A DNA stretch of 64,000 nt from DATAOG01 sp963757395 (GCA_963757395.1 CAVWRK010000012.1:62001-126000); one strand, 5' to 3'. Shown: positions 17,547 to 27,526, numbered from the stretch's first letter. A program made the numbers and translations. The notes: a model not told the origin generated them from the letters alone.

Positions 17547-17933
17547 CTTGACACCCCCTCCCAGTACCTGGCGGCGGACATCGACCGCGCCATCGCTCCA
17601 GGAAGTGATCCGACTCCCTGAGATCGCCGCGGCCGCGCAGGCTCTCGAGGTTGTGCAGGTGGACATGCTCGCCGCCCGCGATCGCCTGGGTGCTGCGGCC
17701 GATCTGCTCGCCGTATTTGATCACCGGCTGATGCCGCTCGATCCGGACGAGCGCAAACTTGTGGCCGAAGCGGACCGCCCCCCGGAGCGTGACCGCCCGC
17801 GCATCGGGCCCACCCGAACGGACAGGGTCTCGCCGGCCTCGAGATCGGTGAGTGCGGTTGCGACGTTGTCCCGCGGGCCGAGGACGAGGGCTCTTCGTTC
17901 CGAGGATCGCGCCGCTGTCACGGCGGCGCTCAT
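17527..17933 (-). pseudogene. UxaA-type small subunit (SAF domain), frameshifted
   Basis: From ATG 17933 the protein begins ALVLGPRDNVATALTDLEAG. After a shift near 17810-17825 another frame continues ALVRIERHQPVIKYGEQIGR and VHLHNLESLRGRG, the signature of the SAF-domain small subunit of altronate/galactarate dehydratase-like lyases. The start overlaps the tctA stop (ATGA), and the frame as read runs into the amidohydrolase start. The catalytic large subunit that normally follows is absent from the window. Confidence 0.7.
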
Positions 17934-19446
17934 TCCTTGGCCGCGCCGACGCGCGCCGGGGCGCGGACGATCCGGGCAAGCAGGCGATGCGCGGCCGGCG
18001 TGGTGAGCAGGAAGAAACCGACGATCACGATCACCAGGACGAGGCAGATCGGCCGGCGATAGAGCGGGGCCAGGCTGCCGCCGCTGGTGATCAGCGCGAT
18101 CCGCAGGAACTCGTCGAACAGACGCCCGAGCACGAGGCCCAGGACCACGGGCGCCAGCGGGAAGCTCGAGCCGGCGCAGGACGTAGGCGAGCGCGCCGAA
18201 GGCGACCATCATCCAGACGTCGCCGTATTGCAGCTTCGAGGCGTAGGCGCCGATCGCGGCGAGCGCGATCACGACGCCATGATGTTCTCGCGCGGGATCA
18301 GGAGCACGTGGATGATCACGTGGGCCAGCACGAGCCCGACGATCAGCATCATGAACGAGCCGATCACCAGGCCGACGACCATGTATTCGAACAGGCCGAC
18401 ATTGTCGAACATGAAGGTCGGCCCGGGCTTGCAGGCCGTGCAGGAACAGCGCCGCCATGATGATCGCGGCACCGCGCGCTGCCGGGCAGGCCGAGCGCGA
18501 TCACCGGGATCAGCGAGCCCGGCACGACCGCGTTGTTGCCGGTCTCGGCGGCGATCACGCCCTCGATCGAGCCCTTGCCGTACTTCTCCCGCTCACGCGA
18601 GGTGCGCTTGGCCGCGTCGTAGGAGATCCAGGCGCCCATGTCGGCGCCGAGCCCGGGCAGGATGCCGATGAAGGTGCCGATGATGCCGGACTGAATGATC
18701 ACCCGGAAGCGGCCCCTGAGGTCCTGCCAGCGCGGCATGACGCGCCCGACCTTGCGCGTGACCGGCGACCAGCCGGCTGTCGCGGATCGCGCATCGAGAC
18801 CATGACCTGGCTGAGGCCGAACAGGCCGACGATCGCCGCGACCAGCCCGACGCCGGCCTCGAGATAGTGCGAGCCGAAGGCGAAGCGCGGGTACATGTGG
18901 AGGTCGTCGAGGCCGACCTGCGCGATCAGGAGGCCGATCCCGCCGGAGAGCCAGCCCTTGATCGGGTCGTCACCCGACAGGCTGCCGGCGATCAGGATGC
19001 CGAGGATCACCAGCAGCAGCAATTCCCAGGCGGTGAACAGCAGCGAGACCTTGACCAGCCAGGGGGTGAAGAAGGCCATGAACGCGACCGCGATCAGCGA
19101 GCCGAGGAACGAGGAGACGGTGACCATCGCGATCGTCCGAGCCCGCCTTGCCCTGCTGGGCGAGCGGATGGCCGTCGAGCGCGGTCGCGGCTGAGGCCGG
19201 CGCGCCCGGGACGTTGAGCAGGATCGCCGACATGCTGCCGCCATAGACGCCGCCCATGTAGATCAGCATCATCGCGATCACCGAGTACTCGGTCGACATC
19301 GTGTAGGCGACGCCGAGCAGGAGCGCCATCGCCATCGGCCCGGTGAGCCCGGGCAAGGCACCCATGACGATGCCGAGCGTGATCGCCCAGAGCGCCGTCA
19401 GCAGCGCCCCCGGATCGCTCAGGATCGCCCAGAGCTGCGTCAGCAT
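17930..19446 (-). pseudogene. tctA: TctA-family large permease of a tripartite tricarboxylate transporter, many frameshifts
   Basis: Pieces in all three minus frames line up in order into a full TctA protein of about 500 residues. They are GALPGLTGPMAMALLLGVAY and MGGVYGGSMSAILLNVPGAP, then SSFLGSLIAVAFMAFFTPWL, FIGILPGLGADMGAWISYDA, AAETGNNAVVPGSLIPVIAL, FEYMVVGLVIGSFMMLIVGL and the C-terminal GLVLGRLFDEFLRIALITSG. At least five one-base shifts are required (near 19140, 18780, 18478, 18430-18270 and 18170). It is the main membrane channel of the carboxylate importer encoded with tctB and tctC upstream. Confidence 0.8.
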
Positions 19447-19500
19447 CGGACCGGTTCCCGCAGGTGCGGCAGGCCAGGGCCGCGGGTCATGGCAGCGGGC

Positions 19501-19995
19501 TCATGGCAGCGGGATCATGAAGGTGTGGCCGAACAGCCAGTAGAGTGCGGCGGTCAGGCCGGCGCTGAGCCCGACGCCCCAGAGCAAAAGGAACCTCAGA
19601 TCGCGCCGCGCGGCGAAGATGGTCTGGAACGCGAGCAGCATCACGAAGGTCGCCGGGACGTAGCCGATCCGGGGCATCGCGGCGACGTAGACGGCGACGA
19701 TCCCGAACACGGTCAGCACGCGCCGGGCCTCGATGCCGGGCAGCGCCAGGACGAACGGCAGGCGGAACGGGCGCGAGCGCAGCATCAGCGCGGCCGACAA
19801 GGCCAGCATCAGCAGCGAGACGAGGCCGGGCGTCAGGCCGGGCGAGCTCAGCGCGCCGGCATCGCCGAAGAACGGCATCCGGATCGATGCGATCAGCGCG
19901 TAGAGGCTGATGACGAAGATCACCAGACCCGCAAGGAAATCGCTGCCGGCCTTGCGTAGTCCTGCCTCGACCGCCTCGCTCTGCTGATCCGTCAT
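19501..19995 (-). CDS. tctB: TctB-family small permease of the tripartite tricarboxylate transporter
   Basis: 164 residues from ATG 19995 with four hydrophobic segments in the usual TctB arrangement (first helix FLAGLVIFVISLYALIASI, then FFGDAGALSSPGLTPGL). It sits between tctC and tctA on the minus strand, 54 bases before tctA. It assists TctA in secondary, ion-coupled import of the carboxylate delivered by TctC. Confidence 0.85.
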   Translation of the reverse strand: MTDQQSEAVEAGLRKAGSDFLAGLVIFVISLYALIASIRMPFFGDAGALSSPGLTPGLVSLLMLALSAALMLRSRPFRLPFVLALPGIEARRVLTVFGIVAVYVAAMPRIGYVPATFVMLLAFQTIFAARRDLRFLLLWGVGLSAGLTAALYWLFGHTFMIPLP

Positions 19996-20017
19996 GCCCG
20001 CCGCCCTCAACCCGGCC

Positions 20018-20053
20018 GGCTCGCCGGACGGGACCAGACCCGTCCGGCGAGCC
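20018..20053 (-). promoter_or_regulatory. Intercistronic hairpin between tctC and tctB
   Basis: A perfect 15-bp stem (GGCTCGCCGGACGGG with its complement) and 6-base loop, starting 8 bases past the tctC stop and ending 23 bases before the tctB start. There is no T-run. Such hairpins between binding-protein and permease genes commonly protect the upstream mRNA and thin out downstream transcription, giving more binding protein than permease. Structure is seen; function is inferred. Confidence 0.65.
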
Positions 20054-20060
20054 CTTCGAG

Positions 20061-21096
20061 CTACGATTCTTCGATCTTCGCGATGCCGAGCTCATCCCGG
20101 GTCTTGGTCTGCATCTTCAGCACGACCTCGATGATGTAGGCCTGCAGCGCCGTGCGCTGGCCCATCAGATCGTTCGCCTTGTCGCGCCCGGCCCGGAACG
20201 GGAAGAAGGCGTTGTCGTTGTATACCTTCTCCATCGAGGGGTCGGCCATCGCCGCGGCGAACGCGTCGTCGATCTGGGCCAGAATGTCCGCGGGCACGCC
20301 CTTCCTGACGCCGACGCCGTGAATGTTGGTCCAGGGCAAGGTCTTCAGGACCAGCGGGTCGTCGATGAAGTTGGCGATCGACGGGGATCACGATCCCGGC
20401 GGTCTCCCAGTCCTCGGGCGTCCAGGCGACCAGGCAGCGGAGCTGGCCGGCCTGGATGAAGTTGACCATCGGCGTGACGCCCATGCAGCCGAAATTGGTC
20501 TCGCCGGCGAGCACCGCGCGCACCGACGGCCCGCCGCCCTTGTAGTTCGCGAGCTTGAAATCCAGCCCGACCTTGTCGCGCAGATAGACCGCGACGTTCG
20601 ACCAGAGCGAGCCCGACGGCGTCGACGAGATCGAGTAATGGCCGGGCTTGGACTTCACCTCGTCGATGAACTGCTCGAAGGTCTCGATCGGGCTGCTCGC
20701 CGGCACGGCGATGCCGCAGGCGGTGCCGCCCGACATCCAGAAGTCGAACGCCCGCCAGTCGTAGTCGATCAGGCCGAGGCTCGGGAACGCTTCGATGACG
20801 TCGTTCATGCCGCCCCAGGTGTAGCCGTCGGTCGGCTGATCGAACACGTAGTCGAGGCCCTGCACGCCGCCGGCGCCCGACATGTCCTGGACCGCCATGG
20901 CCGGCGCGTTCAGGCTCTTCTTCATCAGCGCCAGCACCGGCCGGGTGCCGCGATCGGTGGCGCCGCCCGCGGGCGCCACCATCGCGACCGTGATCGGTCT
21001 CTCGGGGTAGTCCGCGCTCCGCGCCAGGCGCGGCAGCATCGAGGCGCCGAGCAGGCCGGCGCCGCTGGCGAGCGCATGCCGTCGAGTGAGCTTCAT
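20061..21096 (-). pseudogene. tctC: TctC-family periplasmic binding protein, one frameshift
   Basis: From ATG 21096: a signal peptide with a twin-arginine-free MKLTRRHALASGAGLLGA start, then YPERPITVAMVAPAGGATDRG and a long TctC/Bug-type binding domain to WETAGIVIP. The remaining 98 residues (FIDDPLVLKTLPWTNIHGVG onward) lie in the next frame. Removing one base from the GGGG run at 20383-20386 restores a single protein of about 344 residues. A homopolymer length error is the simplest reading. It captures a carboxylate for TctAB. Confidence 0.85.
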
Positions 21097-21132
21097 GATT
21101 TTGCCTCCCGTCTCGAACTGGAGCTGCCCGCC

Positions 21133-22665
21133 TCACGCCATGCCGACCGGTGGCAGCGGCGGCTCCAGGGCGTCCTCCGGCCGGCTCCGGATCATCTCGG
21201 TGAGCTCGCGCTGCAAGTTGTGCAGCGCCGGGTCGTCGAAGCGGTTGTCCATCTCGTCCGGGTCGCTCTCCAGGTCGTAGAGCTCGCCGGCGCCCGAGAC
21301 CAGCTCGAGGGTGAGCTTGTGCGTCCGGGTGCGCACGGTCCGAAGCTTGAGCTCGACGCCGCAGCGCGAGGCATTGAGGTCCCACTCGCTGTAGGCGAAC
21401 GCGCGCCCGCCGCCGGTGCCTTCGATCAGCGGCCGCAGGCTCTGGCTGTGCAGCGGCCGCTCCGGCGCGACCCCGGCGTAGTCGAGGATCGTGCCCGGCA
21501 CATCGAGCGTCGAGACCGGGTCCCCGATCACCTGGCCGGCGGGGACGCCCGGGCCTGCGACCAGGCAGCCGACCCGGAGCAGCCCCTCGTAGGGCATCGG
21601 CCCCTTGAGGATCAGGCCGTGGTCGCCCAGCCAGTCGCCATGGTCGGTGGCGTACATGACGATCGTGTTCTCGGCCAATCCGAGCCGGTTCAGCTCACTG
21701 ACGATCCGCCCGACATTGTGGTCGACCAGCGAGATCATGCCGTAATAGTTGGCGATCACGGCCCGCAGCTGGGCCTCCGTGAGCGCCTCGATCCGCGAAT
21801 ACTTCTCGCGGATCTCTCGAAGGTCGGCGCGGATTTGCGGCACGCCTTCCAGGCTCGCCCGGTGCCACCAGGGCCGGCGCTCGAGATCGAGCGCCTGGTG
21901 CTGCGGCAGGTCGACCTCGTCCGGATCATGCAGAAGGCTCCAGGGGACCGGGCAGTCGAACGGGTGATGCGGATCCGGAAAGGACGCCCAGAGCGCGAAA
22001 GGCTCGTCCTTGTGCTCGTTCAGATAGGCGATCGTCCGGTCGCCGACCCAGGTCGAGTTGTGCCAGGCGACCGGCAGCCCCGAATGCCAGGTCTGCGGCG
22101 CGTCGACCGCGGGTCCGGCATTGGTCCGGTAAAGCTCGTTCTTGAGCTCGCCCTTGCCGTCGCCGTAGTACCAGCGCTCGTAGTGCTGGCCCGAGGGCGG
22201 GCGCTCCGGCGGCCACTGGTTGTGGCCCTCGACCACCAGCTCGACATACTCGAAGCCCATGTAGGGCCCGTACCAGTCCTCGCCATAGCGCTCCATGCTG
22301 TTGCGGCACTCGGGCGAGCCGGTGGCCTCGAAGGTGTGGGCGGTGGCGAAGTGTGCCTTGCCGACCATGCCGGTCCGATAGCCGGCGCGCGCGAGCGTTC
22401 CGGCGAATCCCGCCTGACCGGTCGCGGGCGGCAGATCGATGCCGTTGTCCTGGACCCCGTGGGTGCGCGGCAAAAGGCCCGTGAGGATCGACGCGCGCGC
22501 CGGCTGGCAGACCAGGTTCGGCGTGATGCAGGCGGTAAAGCGGGTGCCGTCGTTCGCCATCAGGTCGAGGTGCGGCGTCTTGACCTTGCGCCCTTCGACC
22601 CCGAAGCAGTCGCCACGCTGCTGATCGGCGGTGATCAGGAGGATGTTCGGTCGCGATCCTGCCAT
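21133..22665 (-). CDS. Sulfatase (choline-sulfatase/arylsulfatase-like)
   Basis: 510 residues starting at ATG 22665; longer upstream reading is antisense of the next gene. Metal-site motif ITADQQRGD at the N-terminus, formylglycine motif CQPARASILTG, the ATDHGDWLGDHG second metal motif and a C-terminal subdomain. No clear signal peptide, so probably cytoplasmic and acting on an imported sulfate ester. It needs a formylglycine-generating enzyme, none of which is encoded in the window. It lies between tctC and a second sulfatase on the same strand. Confidence 0.9.
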   Translation of the reverse strand: MAGSRPNILLITADQQRGDCFGVEGRKVKTPHLDLMANDGTRFTACITPNLVCQPARASILTGLLPRTHGVQDNGIDLPPATGQAGFAGTLARAGYRTGMVGKAHFATAHTFEATGSPECRNSMERYGEDWYGPYMGFEYVELVVEGHNQWPPERPPSGQHYERWYYGDGKGELKNELYRTNAGPAVDAPQTWHSGLPVAWHNSTWVGDRTIAYLNEHKDEPFALWASFPDPHHPFDCPVPWSLLHDPDEVDLPQHQALDLERRPWWHRASLEGVPQIRADLREIREKYSRIEALTEAQLRAVIANYYGMISLVDHNVGRIVSELNRLGLAENTIVMYATDHGDWLGDHGLILKGPMPYEGLLRVGCLVAGPGVPAGQVIGDPVSTLDVPGTILDYAGVAPERPLHSQSLRPLIEGTGGGRAFAYSEWDLNASRCGVELKLRTVRTRTHKLTLELVSGAGELYDLESDPDEMDNRFDDPALHNLQRELTEMIRSRPEDALEPPLPPVGMA

Positions 22666-22780
22666 GCCTTGCCCTGATGTTGGTCGCTTCGTTGACCGAA
22701 GCTGTCCTGCCGGTGCGGCAACTCTGCCTGCCGGGCCCGGCTTTGACAACCCCTCGAGCCAACGAACCTCCTCCCCGCGC

Positions 22781-24244
22781 TCAGTGCTCGATCTCGGCGC
22801 TGTGACCGGGCGGCGGGGTGAAGACCAGCGAGCCCTCCTTGGCGATCGCGTCCTTGCCGCCCCAGAACTCGGCCTTGGCGCGCTGGTCCGCCTTGGCGCG
22901 GGCATCGATTTCCTCGGGATTGCAGATCTCGCGCAGCCTGGTTTCCAGCGACCTCGCGAGGTCTTCCCCTTCGCCGTGCTCGACCAGGTCTCGGGTCTCG
23001 TCGGGGTCGGCCGCGAGATCGAACAGCTGCGGCCGCATGCCGACGTGGTAGACGAGCTTTTCCTCACTTTGGCGCAGCATGAAGGTCCCGGCCTTGGCGC
23101 CGGTCGCATGATATTCGGCAAAGCCCGTGCGCTCCTCGTCCCGGCCGCCGATCGCACCCCACAGCGAGACGCCGGGCAGATCCCGGTCCTCGGCCGCGAG
23201 CTCGGCGCCGACGCTCAGGGCGATGGTCGGGAACAGATCGACGTGGCTCGCGATCTGGCGGGCGACCCGGCCCTCGGCGATGCCGGGGCCGGACATCAGC
23301 AGCGGCGTGCCGATCGAGCCCTCGTACATGCAGGATTTGCCGAGGATGCCGTGCTCGCCATGGAGGTCGCCATGGTCGCTCGTGTAGAGGACGCGCGTGG
23401 TCTCGCTGAGGCCGAGCTCGTCCAGCGCCCCGAGCACCTGGCCGATCTGCTGGTCGAGATGGGCGATCAGGCCGAGATAGCCGGCGGCGATCCGGCGCAC
23501 CGCCGCCTCGTCGGTGATCTCGCCTGTGCCCATGATGCGGCGGAGGTGCTCGATCGCCGGGTGCCGGGCCCGCTCCTCGGGGCGGAAATGGCCCGGCAGC
23601 CGGACCTCCTGCTCCGGATGCAGGCGGTAGAGCGGCTCGGGGACCGCGAACGGCGGGTGCGGGCTCGGATAGGAGGCGAACAGGACCCAGGGCTTGGCCT
23701 GGCCGCGCCCGTGGGCCCGGAGCCAGGCGATCGCGGCCGCGGTGATCTGGACGTCGAAGCCCTGATAGGGCGCGCTGCCGACGCCCGAGCGCTCCATATA
23801 CAGCTCCCACTGGCCGCGGTTGACCCGCTCCTCGTCGAAGCCGCGCAACAGCATGTGCACGCCGCCCTTGCCGTTCAGGATGTGCATCGGCAGCAGTTCT
23901 TCGGAGAAGCCGTTGTCGTCGTCGCTCGAGCGGAAGTGCAGCTTGCCGATCGAGGTCACCATGTGGCCCTGCGCGCGCAGCCGATGCATCCAGCTCGGCA
24001 CCCGTCCGTCGTAGACGATCGCGTTGTCCCAATAGCCGGTCTGGTGCGGAAAGCGGCCGGTCGCGAGCGCGGCGCGCGCCGGGCAGCAGAGCGGGCTCGC
24101 CGAGTAGGCGTTGGCAAAACGCACCCCGCGGGCCGCGATCCGATCGAGATGGGGCGTGGTCGCCTGCGGATGGCCGTAGCATCCGGCGAGCGCGCGGTTG
24201 TGATTATCGGACAGGAGGAACAGGAGGTTGGCGGGCGCGGGCAT
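22781..24244 (-). CDS. Sulfatase
   Basis: 487 residues from ATG 24244. Motifs: LLSDNHNRALAGCYG (first metal site), CCPARAALATGRFPHQTGYW (formylglycine Cys and following Arg), VTSIGKLHFRS, and YTSDHGDLHGEHG. No signal peptide. Closest in the window to the broken sulfatase at 14365-15828. First gene of a minus-strand series with sulfatase, tctC, tctB, tctA, SAF subunit and amidohydrolase, and divergent from an ABC importer gene cluster. Confidence 0.9.
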   Translation of the reverse strand: MPAPANLLFLLSDNHNRALAGCYGHPQATTPHLDRIAARGVRFANAYSASPLCCPARAALATGRFPHQTGYWDNAIVYDGRVPSWMHRLRAQGHMVTSIGKLHFRSSDDDNGFSEELLPMHILNGKGGVHMLLRGFDEERVNRGQWELYMERSGVGSAPYQGFDVQITAAAIAWLRAHGRGQAKPWVLFASYPSPHPPFAVPEPLYRLHPEQEVRLPGHFRPEERARHPAIEHLRRIMGTGEITDEAAVRRIAAGYLGLIAHLDQQIGQVLGALDELGLSETTRVLYTSDHGDLHGEHGILGKSCMYEGSIGTPLLMSGPGIAEGRVARQIASHVDLFPTIALSVGAELAAEDRDLPGVSLWGAIGGRDEERTGFAEYHATGAKAGTFMLRQSEEKLVYHVGMRPQLFDLAADPDETRDLVEHGEGEDLARSLETRLREICNPEEIDARAKADQRAKAEFWGGKDAIAKEGSLVFTPPPGHSAEIEH

Positions 24245-24332
24245 CCGAGACGTCTCCGATCAAGGCAACGAACCGCCATTCAGACCGCTCGCCGGCCCCG
24301 GCACAAGGGGCAAGCCGGCTCTCGGCACGGGT

Positions 24333-24360
24333 TTGCAAAATCGCAGCGCGGGCGTAGCTT
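24333..24360 (+). promoter_or_regulatory. Possible sigma-70-type promoter of the ABC importer/sulfatase operon
   Basis: TTGCAA at 24333-24338 and TAGCTT at 24355-24360 are 16 bases apart, 37 bases before the ATG of the binding-protein gene, in the divergent gap between it and the sulfatase at 24244. The match to consensus is partial. Confidence 0.3.
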
Positions 24361-24397
24361 GAGCCGATGCTGGGGGCACGGAACGAAGGGGGGCGTG

Positions 24398-25756
24398 ATG
24401 TCGAACTGGAAAAAGCACCCGAGCCTGCAGCCGCTGATCGGCGGCATCGCTCTTCTGTCGCTGGCGACGTTCGGCGGCGCGGCCGCGGCCGCGGACCAGG
24501 CGGCGCCGATCACGATCGTGATCAACCAGTCGCCGTGGTTCGAGGGCTTTCGCGGGCTCGTCGAGTACTATGAGCAGCAGACCGGCAACCATGTCGAGCT
24601 CGACGTCAACCCGTTCGCCGGCAGCATCGAGAAGCAGCGCAGCTCGGCGCGCGCCCCCGAGGGCACGATCGATCTGTTCGTGATGAACTCGCCGATCCTG
24701 CCCGAGATGTATTCGAGCGGTTTGCTCAACTCGATGGATGAGCTCGACCCCGACTTCAAGCTCGAGCCGGGCGTCAGCACCTTCGCCGACACCGTTTACT
24801 GGGACAATCAGAAGAAATCGTTCGACGCTAAGACCGGCAAGCTCATGGGCGTGCCGATCAACCCCAACATCCAGATGCTCTACTACCGCGCCGACCTCTA
24901 TAAGGAGCAGGGACTGAAGGTGCCGGAGACCTGGGCCGATCTGCTCGCCAACGCCAAGGCGCTGCACGATCCCCCCAAGATCTTCGGCATCGTGCAGCGC
25001 GGCGGGCGCGCGACCTCTGCGGTCTCCTACAACTTCATGCCGTATCTGTGGAGCTTCGGCGGCTCGGTGTTCGCCGACATGGACAACGGCGACTATACCG
25101 TGACGCTGAACAGCCCGGAGGCGCTCCAGGCGCTGGAGTTCTACCTCGAGCTCGCCAAGGAGGCCGGCCATCCCAATACCGGCTCGATCACCCAGTCCGA
25201 CATGCTGCAGCTGGCGGCGACCGGCCGCGCGGCGCACTTCATCGGCGTGATCGCCGGCTGGTATCAACTGGACGATCCCAACAAGTCGGCCGTGGTCGGC
25301 AAGTTCAACGTCGCGGTGATCCCCAAGGCGCCCGGTCACGAGCATGCGACCACGCTCGGCCACTTCATCAGCGGCATTCCCAAGAACATCCCGCAAGAGC
25401 GCAAGATGGGCGCGGTCACGTTCCTCAAGTGGTTCCAGACTTACGACGCCCAGAAGAAATACGCGGAGTTCGGCGGCGTGCCGGTGCGCAGCGACGTGCT
25501 CGAGGACCCCGAGCTCACCAGCCAGGAAAAATTCCGCTGGATGAAGCCCTTGGCGGACAACTTCGCCTACGCCCGGGTGTGGTGGGACGTGCCCGAGGGT
25601 CCCGAGCTGACCGCGATCCTCGAGCTTAGGGTCAACCAGGCGATCACCGGCGAGCTCACAGCCGCCAAGGCGCTCAACATGGCCGCCCACGAGATGCACG
25701 ACGTCATGAGCCGCGTCAGCTACCAGACCGGACAGCTGCCGGACCTGCCCGAGTAG
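24398..25756 (+). CDS. ABC transporter substrate-binding protein, family 1
   Basis: 452 residues from ATG 24398, after a strong GAAGGGGGGCG stretch. Signal peptide to about residue 33 (ending AAAA), then a periplasmic binding fold (FRGLVEYYEQQTGNHVELDV; KLMGVPINPNIQMLYYRADL). Leads a plus-strand operon with two permeases and a sulfatase. Substrate probably a sulfated or polyhydroxylated compound, inferred only from the downstream sulfatase. Confidence 0.88.
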   Translation: MSNWKKHPSLQPLIGGIALLSLATFGGAAAAADQAAPITIVINQSPWFEGFRGLVEYYEQQTGNHVELDVNPFAGSIEKQRSSARAPEGTIDLFVMNSPILPEMYSSGLLNSMDELDPDFKLEPGVSTFADTVYWDNQKKSFDAKTGKLMGVPINPNIQMLYYRADLYKEQGLKVPETWADLLANAKALHDPPKIFGIVQRGGRATSAVSYNFMPYLWSFGGSVFADMDNGDYTVTLNSPEALQALEFYLELAKEAGHPNTGSITQSDMLQLAATGRAAHFIGVIAGWYQLDDPNKSAVVGKFNVAVIPKAPGHEHATTLGHFISGIPKNIPQERKMGAVTFLKWFQTYDAQKKYAEFGGVPVRSDVLEDPELTSQEKFRWMKPLADNFAYARVWWDVPEGPELTAILELRVNQAITGELTAAKALNMAAHEMHDVMSRVSYQTGQLPDLPE

Positions 25757-25760
25757 CGTC

Positions 25761-26705
25761 TTGGCCCGCACGGCGATCCCGGCCCGGGCCGCGCCGCGTC
25801 CGGAGCGGACCGTCGCTCTGACCGGCGCCTACGGCTCGGGCCGGGTCTGGCGCTACGCCTCGCTGGCGCCGACCGTTGGCCTGCTGCTGGCACTGACCGT
25901 CGTGCCGATCGTCTACCTGGTGGCGATGAGCCTGCACACGATCGTCTGGCAGGGGGGTGCTGCCCAGTGGACCTTGGTCGGGCTCGGCAACTACCTCTCG
26001 ATGCCGGGCAACGTGTTCTTCTCGGCGGCGCTGCGCAACACCATCCTGTTCGTGATCGTCGCCGTGGCGCTCGAGATGGCGCTCGGCTTCGCGCTCGCGC
26101 TGATGGTCAGCCGGCTGGTGCGCGGCCGCGCCCTGTTCATCGCGATCTTCCTGCTGCCGATCCTGGTCCCGGCGATCGTGATCGGCGCCATCTTCAAGCT
26201 CATGTACAACTACGACTTCGGGATGATCAACAATCTGGTCGGGCTGGTCGGCATCGCGCCGCAGGATTGGCTGGGCGATCCGAACCTCGCGCTCGGCTCG
26301 GTGGTCGCGGTCGACGTCTGGCACTGGACGTCCTTCTGCTTTCTGCTGCTGCTGGCCGGCCTCGAGAGCCTGCCGCGGGACACCCACGAGGCGGCGCGCC
26401 TGGATGGCGCCTCGTTCTGGCAGGAGCTGCGTTACGTCACCGTGCCGCTGATGATGCCGGTTCTGCTCGCGACGCTCGCGGCGCGCACCTTGCTCGCCTT
26501 TAAGGTGTTCGACGAGGTGTTCCTTCTGACCGGCGGCGGCCCGGGCACCGCGACCGAGGTGTTGAGCTTCACGGTCTATCGCGTGTTCTTCACCGAGGAC
26601 CGGCAGGGGCCGGGCGCGGCGATGGCGGTCGCGGTCATCTTGATGGTCTGCGTGATGGTGCTCGTCGCCGTGGTCGGCCTCCGGCGCCGGATGCCAAGCA
26701 CGTGA
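25761..26705 (+). CDS. ABC transporter permease, MalF type
   Basis: 314 residues, TTG start at 25761, four bases after the binding-protein stop. Six membrane segments and the EAA loop HEAARLDGASFWQELRYVTVP. Forms the channel with the next gene product. No ATPase gene of the sugar type is nearby. Confidence 0.88.
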   Translation: MARTAIPARAAPRPERTVALTGAYGSGRVWRYASLAPTVGLLLALTVVPIVYLVAMSLHTIVWQGGAAQWTLVGLGNYLSMPGNVFFSAALRNTILFVIVAVALEMALGFALALMVSRLVRGRALFIAIFLLPILVPAIVIGAIFKLMYNYDFGMINNLVGLVGIAPQDWLGDPNLALGSVVAVDVWHWTSFCFLLLLAGLESLPRDTHEAARLDGASFWQELRYVTVPLMMPVLLATLAARTLLAFKVFDEVFLLTGGGPGTATEVLSFTVYRVFFTEDRQGPGAAMAVAVILMVCVMVLVAVVGLRRRMPST

Positions 26706-27526
26706 GACCCGCCCTGGTGCGCGCGTTCCTGCTCGCGGGCCTCGTGCTCGCCGCGATGATCGTGCTGGTGCCGTTCCTCTGGATCGCCGCGGCGGCGTTC
26801 AAGCGCCAGATCGACCTCCTGATGGGTGCCGTGACCTTCACGCCGGTGCTCCTGAACTTCCAGGAGCTGCTGTTCTCCAAGGGCTCGGACTTCGCGCTCA
26901 ACTTCGTCAACAGCCTGATCGTCGGCCTCGCCAGCACGGCTGCCGTGCTCGCGGTCGCCTCGATGGCCGCCTACTCGATGTTCCGGATGCGCTGGCCGCG
27001 CTGGGTGACGCCGGCGCTGATGCTGTGGACGCTGATCTTCCACATGATCCCGCCGATCGCGATCGTCACCGTCTGGTTCGTGATGTTCCAGGCGGTGGGC
27101 CTGCTCGCCACCTACCCCGGCCTGATCCTCGCGCATGTCACGATCAACCTGCCGCTCGGCCTCTGGCTGATGTCGGCGTTCATCCGCGAGGTGCCGCGCG
27201 ACCTCGAGGAGGCGGCAGCGCTCGACGGCTGCGGCCCGGCCGGCACCTTCTTCCGCGTCGTGCTGCCGCTGGTCGCGCCGGGCCTGGCGGCGACCGCGAT
27301 CCTGGTGTTCATCTTCTCCTGGAACGACTTCCCGATCGCGCTCATCCTGACCGCCAAGGCGACCCAGACGGTGCCGGTCGCGATCGCCAAGTTCGCCCAG
27401 GAGTTCGAGGTCAAGTACGGCGCCATGGCCGCCGGCGCGGTCCTCTCGACCCTGCCGGCGCTACTGCTCTTGATGCTCGGCCAACGTTACATCGTGCGCG
27501 GCCTGACCGCGGGCGCCCTCAAGTGA
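26702..27526 (+). CDS. ABC transporter permease, MalG type
   Basis: 274 residues beginning with GTG 26702 that overlaps the preceding stop (GTGA), implying coupled translation. Six membrane segments and the EAA loop EEAAALDGCGPAGTFFRVVLP, then SWNDFPIALIL typical of MalG-like subunits. Partner of the permease at 25761-26705. Confidence 0.9.
   Translation: MRPALVRAFLLAGLVLAAMIVLVPFLWIAAAAFKRQIDLLMGAVTFTPVLLNFQELLFSKGSDFALNFVNSLIVGLASTAAVLAVASMAAYSMFRMRWPRWVTPALMLWTLIFHMIPPIAIVTVWFVMFQAVGLLATYPGLILAHVTINLPLGLWLMSAFIREVPRDLEEAAALDGCGPAGTFFRVVLPLVAPGLAATAILVFIFSWNDFPIALILTAKATQTVPVAIAKFAQEFEVKYGAMAAGAVLSTLPALLLLMLGQRYIVRGLTAGALK

Noticed and set aside
22631..24397. Long in-frame extension upstream of the second binding protein
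   Set aside because: It is antisense to a sulfatase; the real start with ribosome site and signal peptide is at 24398.
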